A stretch of 64,000 nt of DNA from Rouxiella sp. WC2420 (GTDB lineage Bacteria > Pseudomonadota > Gammaproteobacteria > Enterobacterales > Enterobacteriaceae), in NCBI RefSeq assembly GCF_041200025.1, contig NZ_CP165628.1, positions 3,348,001-3,412,000 of the forward strand, read 5' to 3'. A program made the position numbers and the translations under genes. This document shows positions 1 to 8,360 of the stretch, in pieces. Within the stretch, counting starts at the first letter, position 1, and each line of letters begins with the position of its first letter. The notes under the pieces are model-generated. The model was not told the origin of the DNA, searched no databases, and saw nothing but the letters and a program-made list of their open reading frames with translations.

Positions 1-2
1 AG

Positions 3-557
3 GCGCAGATGCAAGAGCGTGAAGGCTGCCTGCCAGACGCGGTAATTGCCTGCGTAGGCGGCGGTTCCAATGCAATCGGCATGTTTGCCGACTTTATCGA
101 CGACACCAGCGTCAGGCTGATTGGCGTTGAGCCTGCTGGCCTGGGGATTGAAACCGGGCAACACGGCGCACCGTTGAAACACGCTCCGGTGGGTATTTAT
201 TTCGGCATGAAAGCGCCAATGATGCAGACCTCAGAAGGCCAGATTGAAGAGTCTTACTCCATCTCTGCCGGTCTCGACTTCCCGTCAGTGGGCCCGCAAC
301 ATGCGCATCTGAACAGTATTGGCCGCGCGGAATACGTGTCGATTACCGATGACGAAGCGCTGGAAGCGTTTAAATCACTGTCACGCAATGAAGGGATCAT
401 CCCCGCGCTTGAGTCATCGCATGCGCTGGCCTATGCCCTGAAACTGATCAAACAGGATCCGCAGAAAGAACAGATTTTGGTAGTCAACCTTTCTGGGCGC
501 GGCGACAAAGACATATTTACCGTACACGATATTTTGACTGCCCGGGGAGAGATCTGA
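3..557 (+). CDS. trpB: tryptophan synthase beta chain, 3' part (5' end outside window)
   Basis: This is the C-terminal 184 residues of the PLP enzyme that condenses indole with L-serine to give L-tryptophan. The reading frame is open to the left edge, so the start lies outside the window; the full family protein has about 397 residues. Visible landmarks are the glycine-rich phosphate-binding loop GGGSNAIG near the start, the KAPMMQT segment, the ALESSHAL helix with the active-site-region Glu, and the NLSGRGDKD motif whose Ser contacts the PLP ring nitrogen. Its TGA stop shares one base with the trpA start (TGATG), so the two chains of the alpha2-beta2 complex are translationally coupled. It is the end of the trp operon. 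Confidence 0.97.
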   Translation, partial: AQMQEREGCLPDAVIACVGGGSNAIGMFADFIDDTSVRLIGVEPAGLGIETGQHGAPLKHAPVGIYFGMKAPMMQTSEGQIEESYSISAGLDFPSVGPQHAHLNSIGRAEYVSITDDEALEAFKSLSRNEGIIPALESSHALAYALKLIKQDPQKEQILVVNLSGRGDKDIFTVHDILTARGEI

Positions 558-1363
558 TGGAGCGCTATCAACAACTATTCAAGCGTCTTGAAAGTCAAAA
601 AGAAGGCGCTTTCGTTCCTTTCGTCACCCTCGGTGACCCAAATCCAGAGCTTTCACTCGCAATCATCGATACGTTGATTGAGGCGGGTGCCGATGCGTTG
701 GAGTTGGGCATTCCGTTCTCTGATCCGCTGGCGGACGGCCCGACGATTCAGAATGCCAACCTGCGCGCCTTCGCTGCTGGCGTAACGCCAACTCAGTGTT
801 TTGTGCTGCTGGAAAAAATTCGTGAAAAGCATCCGGATATTCCGATCGGCCTGCTGATGTATGCCAATCTGGTGTTCCACAAAGGTATCGATACCTTCTA
901 CGAGCGCTGCGCTCAGGTCGGCGTCGATTCGGTATTGGTCGCTGATGTACCGTTGGAAGAGTCGGCACCTTATCGCGCTGCGGCTTTGCGTCACGGCATC
1001 GCTCCTATCTTTATTTGTCCGCCGAATGCCAGCGACGACCTGCTGCGTGAAATCGCCTCTCATGGCCGCGGATACACCTATCTGCTGTCTCGTGCGGGCG
1101 TTACCGGCACAGAAAAGCGTGCGGTTACCCCACTGAACCATCTGATTGACAAGCTGCGCGAGTATAACGCCGCGCCGCCGCTGCAGGGCTTTGGTATCTC
1201 CGAACCTTCTCAGGTCAAAGAATCGCTGGCGGCAGGCGCTGCCGGAGCCATTTCAGGTTCGGCAATTGTACGAATCATCGAGAATAATCAGCATGATCCG
1301 GCAGAGATGCTGGCTCAGCTGTCGCGTTTTGTTACTGAAATGAAAGCCGCCACTCGCCGCTAA
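557..1363 (+). CDS. trpA: tryptophan synthase alpha chain
   Basis: TrpA cleaves indole-3-glycerol phosphate to indole and glyceraldehyde-3-phosphate and channels the indole to TrpB. The 268-residue length equals the enteric family length. The catalytic pair is in place: Glu49 in [10 protein letters not shown] and Asp60 in LADGP. The phosphate-binding glycine loops of the TIM barrel are near the C-terminus (GFGIS and GAISGSAIV). The ATG overlaps the trpB stop by one base, and the gene is followed by a strong hairpin terminator, so it is the last gene of the trp operon. No unusual features were seen. Confidence 0.98.
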   Translation: MERYQQLFKRLESQKEGAFVPFVTLGDPNPELSLAIIDTLIEAGADALELGIPFSDPLADGPTIQNANLRAFAAGVTPTQCFVLLEKIREKHPDIPIGLLMYANLVFHKGIDTFYERCAQVGVDSVLVADVPLEESAPYRAAALRHGIAPIFICPPNASDDLLREIASHGRGYTYLLSRAGVTGTEKRAVTPLNHLIDKLREYNAAPPLQGFGISEPSQVKESLAAGAAGAISGSAIVRIIENNQHDPAEMLAQLSRFVTEMKAATRR

Positions 1364-1385
1364 GTTTTTTAGCCAGACAGTCTGC

Positions 1386-1424
1386 AAAGCCCCGCCATTA
1401 CTGTGAGCGGGGCTTTATTTTTTT
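1386..1424 (+). terminator. rho-independent terminator of the trp operon
   Basis: A perfect 10-bp stem (1386-1395 with 1407-1416, AAAGCCCCGC and its complement) encloses an 11-base loop and runs into a T-rich tract to 1424. It begins 22 bases after the trpA stop. Confidence 0.9.
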
Positions 1425-1634
1425 CAACCTGTTTAACTTTTTTACCGCCTGACACTGTACTTCCCGCACTTTTGAACCACACTTACTGGGCAGATAGTTT
1501 ATTATTCTTAATCATGTACTTGTCTCCTAAAGTATTGCCATACTTGTAAAGGGTCTTTTAAGAGATAAAGTGCCGAATAAGTTTATTGGGTGAATTGGAT
1601 AGTTTGTGATAACACATCGCATGGAGAGTTAAAA

Positions 1635-1949
1635 ATGAAGCTATTAAAAAGTCTTTCGGCTATTTGTATGGCAGCGGTAGTGGTTACAACCCTTGCTGCC
1701 TGTGCCCCAACACCTAAGCAGGAAGGAACCGGTGGTTATCTTGATGACACCGTGGTGACCACCAAAGTTAAATCTGCCCTGCTCGCGGACGACAATATCA
1801 AGTCACGTGAAATCAGTGTCGAAACCTTCAAAGGCCGCGTTCAACTGAGTGGCTTTGTATCTTCAGCCGCTGAAGCACAAAAAGCCGTCGCTGTTACCCG
1901 TGGCGTAGCCGGTGTTCGTTCAGTAGAAAATGATACACAAATCAAATAA
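1635..1949 (+). CDS. BON-domain lipoprotein (OsmY-like)
   Basis: This is a small predicted lipoprotein of 104 residues. I chose the ATG at 1635, 15 codons inside the longest frame, because GGAGAG precedes it and it yields a clean signal peptide: KLLKS, a hydrophobic stretch, then the lipobox LAAC with Cys23 as lipidation site. The residue after the Cys is Ala, so outer-membrane sorting is likely. Residues about 37-103 form one BON domain, with a conserved VTTKVKSALLADDNI start and a VRSVENDTQI end; BON domains occur in OsmY and in phospholipid-binding envelope proteins. It stands alone between trpA and ompW and has its own terminator. The exact role is unknown; an osmotic or envelope stress function is inference from the domain. 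Confidence 0.85.
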   Translation: MKLLKSLSAICMAAVVVTTLAACAPTPKQEGTGGYLDDTVVTTKVKSALLADDNIKSREISVETFKGRVQLSGFVSSAAEAQKAVAVTRGVAGVRSVENDTQIK

Positions 1950-1984
1950 CCGATTAGTGTAGAGTAGTATTCAAGCATTAGCTC

Positions 1985-2009
1985 AAAGGCGTCGCGATGA
2001 CGCCTTTTT
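1985..2009 (+). terminator. terminator after the BON lipoprotein gene
   Basis: A 9-bp stem (AAAGGCGTC at 1985-1993 with 1999-2007) has a 5-base loop and T's to 2009. It lies between the convergent BON and ompW genes, 24 bases before the ompW stop. Confidence 0.85.
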
Positions 2010-2032
2010 CGTTCCTTACGCCATGCCAATAA

Positions 2033-2668
2033 TTAGAACCTGTAACCTACCGCGAACATAAATACCCATGGGTTAAGCTGCGTGTGTACCGATTGTTGGT
2101 CTTCGCCAGCTTTGAATTTGGCTTTGGAATTAATGTCCATCCACCACACTGAAGCATTGACCAACCAATTTTTATCAATGTTGTAGTCAACACCCGCCTG
2201 CCCTGCGAAACCCCAGGAGTTAGACATGCTGAGGTCGCTTAGCCCGGCGTCTTTCCCCGTTTGGTTGAAATGTGCACCGTAGAAGTTGGTGTAGTTAACA
2301 CCCGCGCCGAGATAAGGTCGCAGCTTGTCTTCTTTGCTGCCGAAATAATATTGCGCCATCAGCGTGGGTGGCAACTGGCGCACCGAGGCTATAGTACCCG
2401 TGCTGCGCAGGCCGATTTTATGCTTGAACGGCGTGGCGGCCAGCAGTTCCATACCTATGTTGTCTGTCCACATATACCCTAGCGTCAGGCCCATTTGGGT
2501 ATTGTTACTGGCGTGAAATGACCCCAGCGATCCCAATACGCTCGGCGAATTTGCCGAAGGCACTACCGTTGCGGTACCGACGCGAACGATGACATCACCT
2601 GCCTGATTGGCACTGGCTACCGTTGGCAAAGCGGCTGCTGCGAGCAGTGCCCAATATGCTGCTTTCAT
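2033..2668 (-). CDS. ompW: outer membrane protein W
   Basis: OmpW is an eight-stranded beta-barrel porin of the outer membrane with a narrow hydrophobic channel. I placed the start at 2668, where AGGGAAAGG precedes the ATG; this gives 211 residues, about the E. coli length, and a typical signal peptide of 20 residues ending ASA before NQAGD. The protein ends in GYRF, the C-terminal aromatic signature of outer-membrane barrels. The internal GLTLGYMWTDNIGMELLAATPF and ATPFKHKIG regions are characteristic of the family. A perfect FNR-type palindrome lies upstream at 2817-2830, in keeping with the known oxygen and FNR dependence of enteric ompW. A longer frame upstream to 2725 exists but would bury the signal peptide. 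Confidence 0.95.
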   Translation of the reverse strand: MKAAYWALLAAAALPTVASANQAGDVIVRVGTATVVPSANSPSVLGSLGSFHASNNTQMGLTLGYMWTDNIGMELLAATPFKHKIGLRSTGTIASVRQLPPTLMAQYYFGSKEDKLRPYLGAGVNYTNFYGAHFNQTGKDAGLSDLSMSNSWGFAGQAGVDYNIDKNWLVNASVWWMDINSKAKFKAGEDQQSVHTQLNPWVFMFAVGYRF

Positions 2669-2816
2669 TATCCTTTCCCTCGTTATGGTTATCTGTGTCC
2701 GCGGGTATTTAGCCACACTCCGCAAATCATTTACCGTATCAAGTTCAGATTTTTATATGAAAACTGATGTAAATGCACTTCGTTAAATTGATTCTAAATC
2801 ATTAAAAACAAAGGAA

Positions 2817-2830
2817 TTGATCTAGATCAA
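2817..2830. promoter_or_regulatory. FNR box between ompW and the cysteine-cluster gene
   Basis: TTGAT-CTAG-ATCAA matches the FNR consensus TTGAT-N4-ATCAA at all ten specified positions and is fully palindromic. It sits 149 bp upstream of the ompW start and 126 bp upstream of the plus-strand gene at 2956, so it could act on either. A possible minus-strand -10 (TATAAA, complement of 2752-2757) is about 78 bp away, so the classical -41.5 spacing is not shown. Confidence 0.65.
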
Positions 2831-2955
2831 TAAAAGGTCTTTTTACTCCTTACGACTGGTAATCAAATATCAGTTGCGGAAAAAATGTGGAGTGAGTAAT
2901 TTTTACGCTCACTGTTGGTTTTGGTTTTATGTTTCCGTTTACGGTAGCTTCCAAG

Positions 2956-3321
2956 ATGAGCGATATTGATAACCCATGTATTACCTGTGGCGCATGTTGC
3001 GCCTATTTCCGCGTTTCATTTTATTGGGCTGAATCTGAAGAAGCTGGCGGCGTTGTTCCGCAAGCATTGACAGAACAAGTCACTCCTTTTCTAAGCTGTA
3101 TGCAGGGCACCAATGCTCGTTCGCCCCGCTGCGTCGCGCTGGAGGGGGAAATCGGTGAGGCAGTTTCCTGCTCTATCTATTTGAATCGCCCCACGCCCTG
3201 TCGGGAGTTTGATCAATCGGGATTAAACGGAGTAACTAATGAAGCCTGCGATCGGGCCCGTGCACGCTACGGTTTACCACCGCTGGTCGCGGCAATACCG
3301 CTGCTGGATATCGTGATGTGA
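2956..3321 (+). CDS. YkgJ-type cysteine-cluster protein (putative Fe-S or zinc binding)
   Basis: This 121-residue protein belongs to the YkgJ/UPF0153 family (CxxCxxCC). The signature CITCGACC begins close to the N-terminus, and three more Cys follow in the middle (SCMQG, RCVAL, SCSIY), then a PCREF motif and a final Cys near [11 protein letters not shown]. The spacing fits a metal-binding cluster; the biochemical role is not known for this family. I prefer the ATG at 2956 (MSDIDNPC), which matches the usual family start; an in-frame ATG at 2929 would add nine residues and neither has a strong Shine-Dalgarno. The gene is divergent from ompW with the FNR box between them. It converges on the glycosyltransferase gene. 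Confidence 0.8.
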   Translation: MSDIDNPCITCGACCAYFRVSFYWAESEEAGGVVPQALTEQVTPFLSCMQGTNARSPRCVALEGEIGEAVSCSIYLNRPTPCREFDQSGLNGVTNEACDRARARYGLPPLVAAIPLLDIVM

Positions 3322-3357
3322 AGTAAATGAATAGTTGATTGGGATTGCACACAAAGT

Positions 3358-3383
3358 AAAACGCCGGAAAGCTCCGGCGTTTA
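3358..3383. terminator. bidirectional terminator between convergent genes
   Basis: The stem ACGCCGGA (3361-3368) pairs with TCCGGCGT (3373-3380) around a 4-base loop, flanked by AAA on the left and TTT on the right. It can serve both the plus-strand gene ending at 3321 and the minus-strand gene ending at 3429. Confidence 0.75.
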
Positions 3384-3428
3384 TCTAGAGAGAATAGTTT
3401 TAGCGATGCAAGACTTATGGATTGGACA

Positions 3429-4460
3429 TCAGCCGTGATTAACAAGCTTTGCCGCCAATACTTTGACTCGCAAGGCAATAAACTGCTCAAAGACTTGGTC
3501 AACACTCAATTTGCCGACGTTTTCATCCGGCCCTTTGATTATTGCGCAAGGAACCTTCCACGGTGCCCAATATTCAGCATCGCTGTTGCCGAACAGTGCG
3601 ACAACCGGCTTTTGAACACCCGCAGCAATGTGTAACGCTCCGCCATCGCTGGTAATAATCTGATCACACAGCGACATCGCGGCCATCAGTTCGCGAATAC
3701 TGCTGGTTGGTAAGGGGATCAACTGCGTGTTTTTACAGGCATCAACTATTTGCTGCGCTTTTTGGTCGTCGCCAGGATGCTCTGGGTTATCATCGGCACC
3801 CGGAGACCAGAAAAGAATAATCTGGCAATCTTCTTTCGTGCTCAGCCGTTGAATCAACTCAATGAATTTTTCTATCTGCCAGCGCTGCTGTGGCTTGCGT
3901 GAACTGATTTGCACGCCATAAATCGGCTTGTCACGATTTATCGAGAACTTTTCCGCCATTTTAGCGACTTCAATCGATGATACGTAAAGTTCAAGCGGGC
4001 CTGGCGGCTGGTTGATCCCCAGTGGAGTCGCCAGCGAATTTAGCTCTTCAACAATATGCTGGCCTTGTACTTTGGCTATCTTGTCAGTGACACAATCAGG
4101 CCCTTGACCCTCGCCGCCAACGGCAATAATACGTTTTGCACCGGACATTTTCGCCCACTGTAAAGGACGTTTGTCGCTGCTGCCCACAATTGCAACGTCA
4201 TAACCCGCCATGCGGATTTCGAAAATTGTTTTAAGGCGCTGCCAGTAAACACCTAACAGGGTCTGTCCCGGCTTGCGGTGATGTGATTTGCAATAAAGAT
4301 GCACTTTGCCAATATGCGGATTACCTTCCAGAACATCTTTATTATAGGTATTCACCAACAAATCAAGTTTGGTGTTTTCCTGCCCTGCAAGTGTGGCAAT
4401 AAGAGGGGTCGTGAGGATGAGATCCCCGATATTATCGCGTCTTATTAATAGAATTTTCAT
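3429..4460 (-). CDS. glycosyltransferase family 9 protein (heptosyltransferase-like)
   Basis: The product has 343 residues and the two-Rossmann-fold layout of GT9 enzymes, which transfer ADP-heptose or related sugars to lipopolysaccharide core. The N-terminus shows the family start KILLIRRDNIGDLILTTP, and the C-terminal donor-binding motif lies at residues 269-291 (SDGGALHIAAGVQKPVVALFG core). There is no signal peptide or membrane segment, so it acts at the cytoplasmic face. It stands alone, not in an LPS locus, between the cysteine-cluster gene and yciC, with AT-rich flanks. It is not one of the standard WaaC/WaaF/WaaQ proteins by context, and the acceptor is unknown. The ATG at 4460 has no strong ribosome binding site. 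Confidence 0.85.
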   Translation of the reverse strand: MKILLIRRDNIGDLILTTPLIATLAGQENTKLDLLVNTYNKDVLEGNPHIGKVHLYCKSHHRKPGQTLLGVYWQRLKTIFEIRMAGYDVAIVGSSDKRPLQWAKMSGAKRIIAVGGEGQGPDCVTDKIAKVQGQHIVEELNSLATPLGINQPPGPLELYVSSIEVAKMAEKFSINRDKPIYGVQISSRKPQQRWQIEKFIELIQRLSTKEDCQIILFWSPGADDNPEHPGDDQKAQQIVDACKNTQLIPLPTSSIRELMAAMSLCDQIITSDGGALHIAAGVQKPVVALFGNSDAEYWAPWKVPCAIIKGPDENVGKLSVDQVFEQFIALRVKVLAAKLVNHG

Positions 4461-4777
4461 ATTCGCAGCTATGGTGAATAAACTCCCTGCATCCTAAATT
4501 TACAAAAAGAAACAAGCAAGCCTCTTTACGCAAAAGGTGCGAATTTTCATTTATTTATCCGATGCATGAATTATTTTAAAATTTGATTGTCGGCTTATTT
4601 ATTGCTTTAAAATCCTGTTATTAACGCTAAATTTCACGCCATAGGTGCTGCTCAAAAAAACGCCAAAGGTAAGACTGCGTAAGAAGCAGGATTACTCGGA
4701 TTGTCAGGATGCCAGAGCAGCAATTACAGGGTACAATCCGGGTTCGGAAAATATTACAGATACCCTTAGGAGCCTTC

Positions 4778-5530
4778 ATGCCTATCACGGCCAGTACGTT
4801 GTACCGTGACAGTTTCAATTTTTTGCGTAATCAACTTGGCAGTATTTTGCTGCTGGCGCTGTTGACCGCATTTATTACCGTCATTTTAAATCACGCTTTC
4901 ACCCCGGATAGCGATCAGCTCAGCATGCTTACCAGCGGCAGTGGTTCACTTTCCGATACCGCAGGCATGAGTATCCAGGAGATTATTCAGTCAATGAGCC
5001 CCGAGCAGCAAATGGTGCTGCTTAAGGTTTCGGCAGCGGCCACGTTTTCTGCTCTGGTCGGAAATGTGCTGCTGGTGGGTGGCATGATGACGCTTATCCA
5101 GCAGGTTTCTGCCGGAACGCGCACCAGCGCACTGCGCTCGATTGGCGCATCCGCTCCAACTTTACCGCGTATTTTGCTGCTGATGTTCTTGTGTACCCTG
5201 ATCGTTCAGCTTGGCTTGACGTTGTTTATTGTGCCGGGCCTGATCATCGCCGTTGCTGTATCTTTTGCTCCGGTGATCGTTTCCACTGAAAAAATCGGCA
5301 TCTTCAAATCCATCAAACTCAGCGCCAAACTGGCTTTTGCCAACACTCGCCTGATTGTTCCAGCCATCATGCTGTGGTTAGCGGCTAAAATGCTGGTGCT
5401 GTTGGCCGTGAGTCATCTTAAATTCCTCGAGCCGCAGGTCGTTGCCGTTGTATTTAGTGCGGTGAGCAATTTGATTTCAGCCTTTTTGCTAATCTACTTG
5501 TTCCGGCTGTACAGCAAACTGCGCGATTAA
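4778..5530 (+). CDS. yciC: YciC family inner-membrane protein (UPF0259)
   Basis: A 250-residue polytopic membrane protein of unknown biochemical role. The start was set at 4778 ([11 protein letters not shown]) because TAGGAG lies just upstream and the family starts this way; the frame extends 23 codons further but that part has no family counterpart. Hydrophobic segments occur near residues 20-42, 92-115, 135-160, 163-185, 205-225 and 228-245. The motifs [19 protein letters not shown] and [13 protein letters not shown] are shared with E. coli YciC. It lies in the conserved order yciC-yciB-yciA, with a terminator between yciC and yciB, so yciB has its own promoter. In E. coli the neighbouring YciB and the related DcrB/YciC set have been tied to envelope integrity. 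Confidence 0.93.
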   Translation: MPITASTLYRDSFNFLRNQLGSILLLALLTAFITVILNHAFTPDSDQLSMLTSGSGSLSDTAGMSIQEIIQSMSPEQQMVLLKVSAAATFSALVGNVLLVGGMMTLIQQVSAGTRTSALRSIGASAPTLPRILLLMFLCTLIVQLGLTLFIVPGLIIAVAVSFAPVIVSTEKIGIFKSIKLSAKLAFANTRLIVPAIMLWLAAKMLVLLAVSHLKFLEPQVVAVVFSAVSNLISAFLLIYLFRLYSKLRD

Positions 5531-5550
5531 ATGCGTTTTGCTTTTGAATC

Positions 5551-5577
5551 AGGGGCGCTGTGACGCCCCTTTGTTTT
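5551..5577 (+). terminator. terminator after yciC
   Basis: AGGGGCG (5551-5557) pairs with CGCCCCT (5564-5570) around a 6-base loop, followed by TTGTTTT. It starts 20 bases after the yciC stop. Confidence 0.8.
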
Positions 5578-5716
5578 GCGCTGAGGTCATTAATTTACGT
5601 CGTTGACGGGGATAATGTAACCAACTGCAAACAAGCGCCTCAATTGACTAATAACGCTGGCAAAGTTGTCAGATTCGGTAATGCTGTACTGTACTGGCTG
5701 AAAAACGGTGTCTATT

Positions 5717-5744
5717 TTGAAGGCACAAAAGGATCAGGTATAGT
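5717..5744 (+). promoter_or_regulatory. possible sigma-70 promoter of yciB
   Basis: TTGAAG (5717-5722) and TATAGT (5739-5744) are separated by 16 bases and would start a short leader about 25 bases before the yciB ATG. A closer TATAAT at 5756-5761 is too near the start codon to leave a usual leader. Inspection only. Confidence 0.35.
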
Positions 5745-5773
5745 CAGGGCTTACCTATAATATGGAATGAAGT

Positions 5774-6322
5774 ATGAAGCAGCTCCTTGATTTTCTTCCC
5801 CTGATTGTTTTTTTTGTTTTTTATAAGCTCTACGACATTTACGTTGCATCCGGCGCGTTAATCGCCGCCACTGCGCTAGCTTTGATCTTTACCTGGATCA
5901 AATACCGTAAAGTGGAAAAAATGACGCTGATTACTTTCATTATGGTCGCCGTATTTGGCACCTTGACCCTGGTCTTCCATGACGATTTGTTTATCAAATG
6001 GAAAGTCACAGTGATCTACGTGCTGTTCTCGGGCGCACTGTTGGTGAGTCAGTTGATTTTAAAAAAACCGTTGATTCAACGGATGCTAGGTAAAGAGCTG
6101 ACCTTACCGGATGCGGTTTGGGGCAAACTGAACATCGCCTGGGCAATTTTCTTCCTGATTTGTGGCCTGGCAAACATTTATGTGGCGTTTTGGTTGCCTG
6201 AAAACGTTTGGGTTAACTTCAAGGTATTTGGACTCACCGTTCTGACCTTGCTATTCACGCTGTTAAGTGGCATTTACATCTTCAGACATATGCCTGAAGA
6301 AGAAAAAGAAGAAAAAAAATAG
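5774..6322 (+). CDS. yciB: intracellular septation / inner-membrane-spanning protein YciB
   Basis: YciB (IspZ, septation protein A family) is an inner-membrane protein that interacts with elongation and division proteins and helps maintain envelope integrity. The 182 residues form about five hydrophobic helices (near 5-20, 22-42, 50-68, 75-92, 120-142 and 148-168). The family start [14 protein letters not shown] and the segment [15 protein letters not shown] are present. The tail EEEKEEKK is highly charged and cytoplasmic. The length is close to the E. coli 179. It lies between yciC and yciA with separate spacers, so it is probably its own transcription unit. Confidence 0.95.
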   Translation: MKQLLDFLPLIVFFVFYKLYDIYVASGALIAATALALIFTWIKYRKVEKMTLITFIMVAVFGTLTLVFHDDLFIKWKVTVIYVLFSGALLVSQLILKKPLIQRMLGKELTLPDAVWGKLNIAWAIFFLICGLANIYVAFWLPENVWVNFKVFGLTVLTLLFTLLSGIYIFRHMPEEEKEEKK

Positions 6323-6460
6323 TCGTCATTACGACGTCAGCTAGTTGAAGGTCCCCACTTGCTTTCAACTTGCAGGGAGGCGGCATTATGCTACAAGCCA
6401 ACGCTTCTGCAGGTTGAAAGATTGGGGATGCATTCTCAATTCTTTCAATGTGAAGCCTAT

Positions 6461-6901
6461 ATGAACGATAAACATAAATTACCCAATGGCGAGATGGTGT
6501 TACGCACATTGGCGATGCCTGCAGACACCAATGCAAACGGCGATATTTTTGGCGGTTGGTTAATGGCGCAGATGGACATGGGCGGTGCTATCCAGGCGAA
6601 AGAAATTGCCAAAGGTCGCGTTGTTACCGTTCGCGTTGACGGCATGACCTTTCTTAAACCTGTAGCCGTTGGTGATGTGGTTTGCGTTTATGCGCGCTGC
6701 ATTAAAACCGGTAATAGTTCAATTACTATCAATGTTGAAGTGTGGGTCAAAAAAGTGTCCTCAGAGCCGATCGGTCAGCGATATATTGCCACCGAAGCGG
6801 TCTTTACTTATGTTGCAGTAGACGATGAGGGCAAATCCCGTACTTTGCCTGACGGACGCAGTCACTTCAGCGTAGATTCGGGTGACACCTTAGAACATTA
6901 A
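6461..6901 (+). CDS. yciA: acyl-CoA thioesterase YciA
   Basis: A hotdog-fold thioesterase that hydrolyses a broad range of acyl-CoAs. I set the start at 6461 (MNDKHKLPNGEMVLRTLAMP), the family start; an upstream frame to 6359 encodes unrelated residues. The motif ADTNANGDIFGGWLM carries the catalytic Asp region, and GRVVTVRVDGMTFLKPVAVGD follows, both diagnostic of YciA. The product is 146 residues, about 13 longer than E. coli YciA because of an extra hydrophilic tail (HFSVDSGDTLEH). It is followed by a long perfect hairpin and sits between yciB and the convergent unrecognised membrane protein gene, next to tonB as in E. coli. Confidence 0.95.
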   Translation: MNDKHKLPNGEMVLRTLAMPADTNANGDIFGGWLMAQMDMGGAIQAKEIAKGRVVTVRVDGMTFLKPVAVGDVVCVYARCIKTGNSSITINVEVWVKKVSSEPIGQRYIATEAVFTYVAVDDEGKSRTLPDGRSHFSVDSGDTLEH

Positions 6902-6922
6902 GTGAATATTTGCCTCTAAATG

Positions 6923-6958
6923 CGTGATTCGCGGCCAATCGCCTGGCCGCGAATCACG
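6923..6958. terminator. 15-bp perfect hairpin after yciA (probable terminator)
   Basis: Positions 6923-6937 and 6944-6958 form a perfect 15-bp stem with a 6-base loop, beginning 21 bases after the yciA stop. No T-tract follows on the plus strand, so intrinsic termination is uncertain; it may instead protect the mRNA 3' end. Confidence 0.5.
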
Positions 6959-7036
6959 GTTGTCATCAAAACCCTCATACCCACGGTTGCTTTTTAATTC
7001 ATGTCCTGTAGATGCTGACCATTTTTAAGGTGCTGA

Positions 7037-8062
7037 TTAACGTTTGAGATGCGTCGTGGTGTTAGTTTCACCATACACCAGATGATCAGGTTGTTTACGA
7101 TAGCCTAATTGCCCTGTGAATCCGGCGATCACACCACCAATCACAAGCAGCACGAAAGCAAACCAGCTGGCTTTTGACAATTGAGCCGCAGCTTTGTCGG
7201 CAACTTCACGCGCTTTTTGCTCCGCGTCGGCCTTCAGTTGCTGGTATTTCTGATAAGCCTGAGTGTAGGCCTGCTGGGCTTTATCGACTATTTGATCGGC
7301 TTCCTGGTCGGATTTACCGGTTCTAGCCTTGATAATGTTTTTCAACGCATCACGATCGGCCGCTTGCAGCGTGCTGTCTCCACGTTGCATGACGCCGCTA
7401 AGCCACTGTTTTAAATCCTGATCGGGAGCCTGAGAGCTATTAGTTTGCTGCATCGCCTTATTGCCTGCGGCTTGAGCCTGACGTTGCAGATTCTCAGGCT
7501 GCAACTCCGGCTTACCGGTCTGACGTAGCGTGGTTGTTAATTCATTTTGCAGGTCGTCAAGATTGATATTGGCCTCCTGCAACCTGTCCTTAACCATACT
7601 CCCTGCCTGTGGCACTGCGCTGGCAATACCGCTGCCCACCGCTTTCAGCCCTTCACCGGCAACATTCATGGCTCCGCCCACCGCGCTACTCACGATCGTG
7701 GCAACAATATAGGCCGAAATCAGAGTAACTACGCCCCAGGACAATACTCCGTGCAATCCCCCTTCTCTTCTTGCCAGATGCCCGGCCACATAGCCACCGA
7801 CGGCATAGGAAATCAGCACGTTGGCAAGCATCCAGATTAATGCCCCGGTTCCTAATCCATTAACCGGATTTGATTCATGCAGAGGGTCTATAGTTGATGC
7901 ACCGATAGCCGTGCCGAGCATCGAAAGCAGCATATAAGTCACAATCGACAAAATGACACCTGCGAGCACAGCGCCCCATGAAATACGTCTGATATTAATA
8001 CGGTAGGCGCTGGTTGTTAGCTCATCATGCGTCGGATAAACAGTCGGATCATTATGCGTCAT
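7037..8062 (-). CDS. unrecognised multi-pass membrane protein with a helical cytoplasmic or periplasmic middle
   Basis: The 341 residues do not match a protein I can name. Three hydrophobic segments lie near residues 29-55, 73-96 and 106-132, with small-residue and glycine motifs (SYAVGGYVAGH, SSAVGGAM). A long hydrophilic middle (about 140-298) is rich in Gln, Ala, Asp and Lys, and ends in a helical, coiled-coil-like stretch (QKYQQLKADAEQKAREVADK). A fourth membrane segment lies at about 300-320 and a short hydrophilic tail follows. The start has AGAGGAAAT at a good distance. The layout recalls YrzE/TIGR04086-type membrane proteins, but this is only a resemblance. It is a single gene between convergent yciA and tonB. 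Confidence 0.75.
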   Translation of the reverse strand: MTHNDPTVYPTHDELTTSAYRINIRRISWGAVLAGVILSIVTYMLLSMLGTAIGASTIDPLHESNPVNGLGTGALIWMLANVLISYAVGGYVAGHLARREGGLHGVLSWGVVTLISAYIVATIVSSAVGGAMNVAGEGLKAVGSGIASAVPQAGSMVKDRLQEANINLDDLQNELTTTLRQTGKPELQPENLQRQAQAAGNKAMQQTNSSQAPDQDLKQWLSGVMQRGDSTLQAADRDALKNIIKARTGKSDQEADQIVDKAQQAYTQAYQKYQQLKADAEQKAREVADKAAAQLSKASWFAFVLLVIGGVIAGFTGQLGYRKQPDHLVYGETNTTTHLKR

Positions 8063-8300
8063 AATTATTTCCTCTATAAATTAATGACATGAAACGATCG
8101 TGGCACTACAGCCAGCTTGACTGCCCGTCCGGGCCAGACAAAAAACGCGGCTGCCAATAATCATTCATATAAAAAACAAGGGTATTACAGATCGCTTATT
8201 CTTATTTAAGTGATATCAAAAGAATAAATAGCCATCGGTAATTAAGAGGATAGACAATAAAGCGGAAATCTGTTTGGAAATTCGTCGAATAATTCAAATA

Positions 8301-8335
8301 AAAAAAGAGATAAAACCGCGGCTTTATCTCTTTTT
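8301..8335 (-). terminator. terminator of tonB
   Basis: A 13-bp stem (8302-8314 with 8323-8335) surrounds CCGCGG; read on the minus strand it ends in a run of T's. It starts 25 bases after the tonB stop. The A/T flanks make it usable in both directions. Confidence 0.85.
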
Positions 8336-8360
8336 ATTCAGACCTGACGGGCAGTGAGTT

